Of a stretch of DNA of 15,096 bases, positions 14,801 to 15,096 are shown one piece after another. The position numbers and the translations under genes are program-made. Positions within the stretch are counted from its first letter, which is position 1; each line of letters opens with the position of its first letter. The notes beneath the pieces are model-generated. The model was not told where the DNA came from and searched no databases. It saw only the letters and a list, made by a program, of their open reading frames with translations. Source of the DNA: Woeseiaceae bacterium (GTDB lineage Bacteria; Pseudomonadota; Gammaproteobacteria; Steroidobacterales; Woeseiaceae); contig WTCH01000021.1 of the NCBI GenBank assembly GCA_013138675.1, forward strand, positions 1-15,096. Reading direction: 5' to 3'.

Positions 14801-15096
14801 CGTGTATCGTTACAAGACATCACAGTCGACACGATTCGAAAACCGGGAACGCGATGGTTGCGTGAGATGGGCATCTCAGGGGACGCTGGCGAAACGATTC
14901 TGCTGCGGGCAACCGCCGCGCTGAACAGCATGGCGGAGGATGACAAAGGGCGGTGGTTGATTGACGGCGATGGTCACGCCGAACTTGCACTTAGCGGGGT
15001 AGTGAATGGACAACTGGAGTCAGTGATACTCGACCGTGTTCGTATCGACGATGACGGCATTCACTGGATCGTCGACTACAAAACGAGTTCCCATGA
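11885..15096 (+). CDS. UvrD/AddA-like helicase-nuclease, 3' end beyond the window
   Basis: This superfamily 1A DNA helicase with a C-terminal RecB-type nuclease is open to the window edge (1,070 codons seen). The helicase motifs are in order: Walker A APAGSGKT with Lys35, ITFTRKAAAEM (Ia), LLVDEMQDTS with Asp427 and Glu428 (II), CVGDPMQSIYRFR (III, about 457-469), LRRNFRSG (IV), MTMHRAKGLQFDHV (V) and RLLYVACTRAR with Arg856 (VI). The nuclease domain begins near AGTLVHRW (His963) and reaches DRVRIDDDG and VDYKTS (Asp1064, Lys1066); only its last part, including the QxxxY motif, lies beyond the edge. The ATG sits inside the end of the AddB-like gene (11-base overlap), implying coupled translation and a heterodimer. 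It should unwind and resect DNA ends, the AddAB/RecBCD role. Confidence 0.9.
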   Translation, partial: MSDNQAHLQDDDYARTAALDITRSFIVQAPAGSGKTELLIQRYLKLLGVVSAPEEILAITFTRKAAAEMQIRVIRALQAAEDGIKPDAPHERITAQAATTALERDRDLGWSLLQNPRRLRIQTLDSLNASIARAQPLTAAGGAADTAIIADTEMRTLYRDAAALTLDQLAEDGDLQEATREVLVHVDTNAFLYIAYLARMLATRDQWLPFVGSGLISAKESNELRSQFEEGLVYVVRRHLEDLQRAVPQGLADDLLELGRYAAANLQADGNTNSTIIRLAEISKLPGDTPDASTTWGGIADLLLTQQGDLRKRINKNQGFPPGDDGQKNAFGDIVESLQNSVEFRDLLHQVRELPPVTYGDDQWSVLLALFRLLPLAVMELKRLFAERSVTDHIEVALSASDALGTSDAPGDVALLLDYQIRHLLVDEMQDTSSAQYRMIEALTGGWENEDGRTLYCVGDPMQSIYRFRNAEVGQFLLAKESGIGSVNLETLVLRRNFRSGQVLVDWYNYVFPTVLPPRDNPQLSAVSYAAAISVPNLAGQGECVVHPVYGSDAGVEADTGLDVIRQTLNAHKGDDMAVLVRGRSHLPELLYRLRNAGIPYRAIEIDRLTDLPEIIDVLALTRALVHHGDRHAWLALLRAPWAGLDWCDLHALVMGNAKATVWELISDTDALARLSDIGRDAAQRLRETLTPGVSSCRVESLRDRVERAWLALGGPAILENDHAVDNVYHFLDVVENLEVAGDLPDVAELEAALDAEHVSSNVNAPLQVMTMHRAKGLQFDHVMLFGLGRIPRPRDSGVLSWFDSPDEHGRTRKVISPVGPRAELEKDPMHSYIGKVESQKDRSELGRLLYVACTRARKSLHLLGNARLLKSGMRPDRRSLLHLLWPIVGQEYEQCFDAELHVENGAQPGVWLLPTLRRFEDGWSPPDVPRLPVESQAIDEGGTAVEFYWVGSGARIAGTLVHRWAQLAADGRVSLQDITVDTIRKPGTRWLREMGISGDAGETILLRATAALNSMAEDDKGRWLIDGDGHAELALSGVVNGQLESVILDRVRIDDDGIHWIVDYKTSSH

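Noticed and set aside
1..15096. Defence island, prophage, CRISPR or anti-phage system
   Set aside because: The nuclease-helicase pair is of the housekeeping AddAB/RecBCD-like type. No repeats, integrase, transposase or toxin-antitoxin genes were seen around it.

Overview
The window looks like ordinary chromosome of a marine-type gammaproteobacterium. The evidence is moderate G+C, a TonB2-style transport operon with TtpC, a standalone EtfAB pair, a DUF6491-like lipoprotein, and an AddB-like/AddA-like nuclease-helicase pair in place of RecBCD. A Woeseiaceae or Chromatiales-like affiliation is a guess from gene content. No tRNA, rRNA, CRISPR array, insertion sequence or phage gene was seen.

Bases 1-4940 hold a tightly packed plus-strand operon for energised outer-membrane transport. 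In order it contains the end of a DUF3450 protein, a TtpC-type proton-channel protein with a long periplasmic coiled coil, a short ExbB, two tandem ExbD paralogues, a short TonB and an exported TPR protein. The ExbB/ExbD/TtpC proteins should use the proton gradient in the inner membrane to drive TonB. DUF3450 and TPR proteins are usual companions of this type of system.

Bases 4941-8550 form a redox and sulfur block. A hairpin that overlaps a good sigma-70-like promoter precedes an adrenodoxin-type [2Fe-2S] ferredoxin and a Prx5-like peroxiredoxin. These meet, with no intervening base, the convergent etfBA operon (electron transfer flavoprotein). A divergent 3-mercaptopyruvate sulfurtransferase lies beyond etfB.

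Bases 8551-15096 carry a small lipoprotein gene closed by a strong intrinsic terminator, then a DNA-repair operon. That operon encodes an AddB-like PD-(D/E)XK nuclease and, overlapping it by 11 bases, a UvrD/AddA-like helicase-nuclease that runs off the right edge of the window. The promoter proposed for this operon takes its -35 box from the upstream terminator stem.

The most notable observations are four. The AddB-like protein keeps its nuclease residues but appears to have lost all the iron-sulfur cysteines expected for its family. The two exbD genes share a 102-base block that differs only by synonymous changes. Two promoters are embedded in upstream hairpins. The prx and etfA genes abut tail to tail. 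Nothing here is clearly a new biological system; most of the window is well-understood housekeeping and transport machinery.
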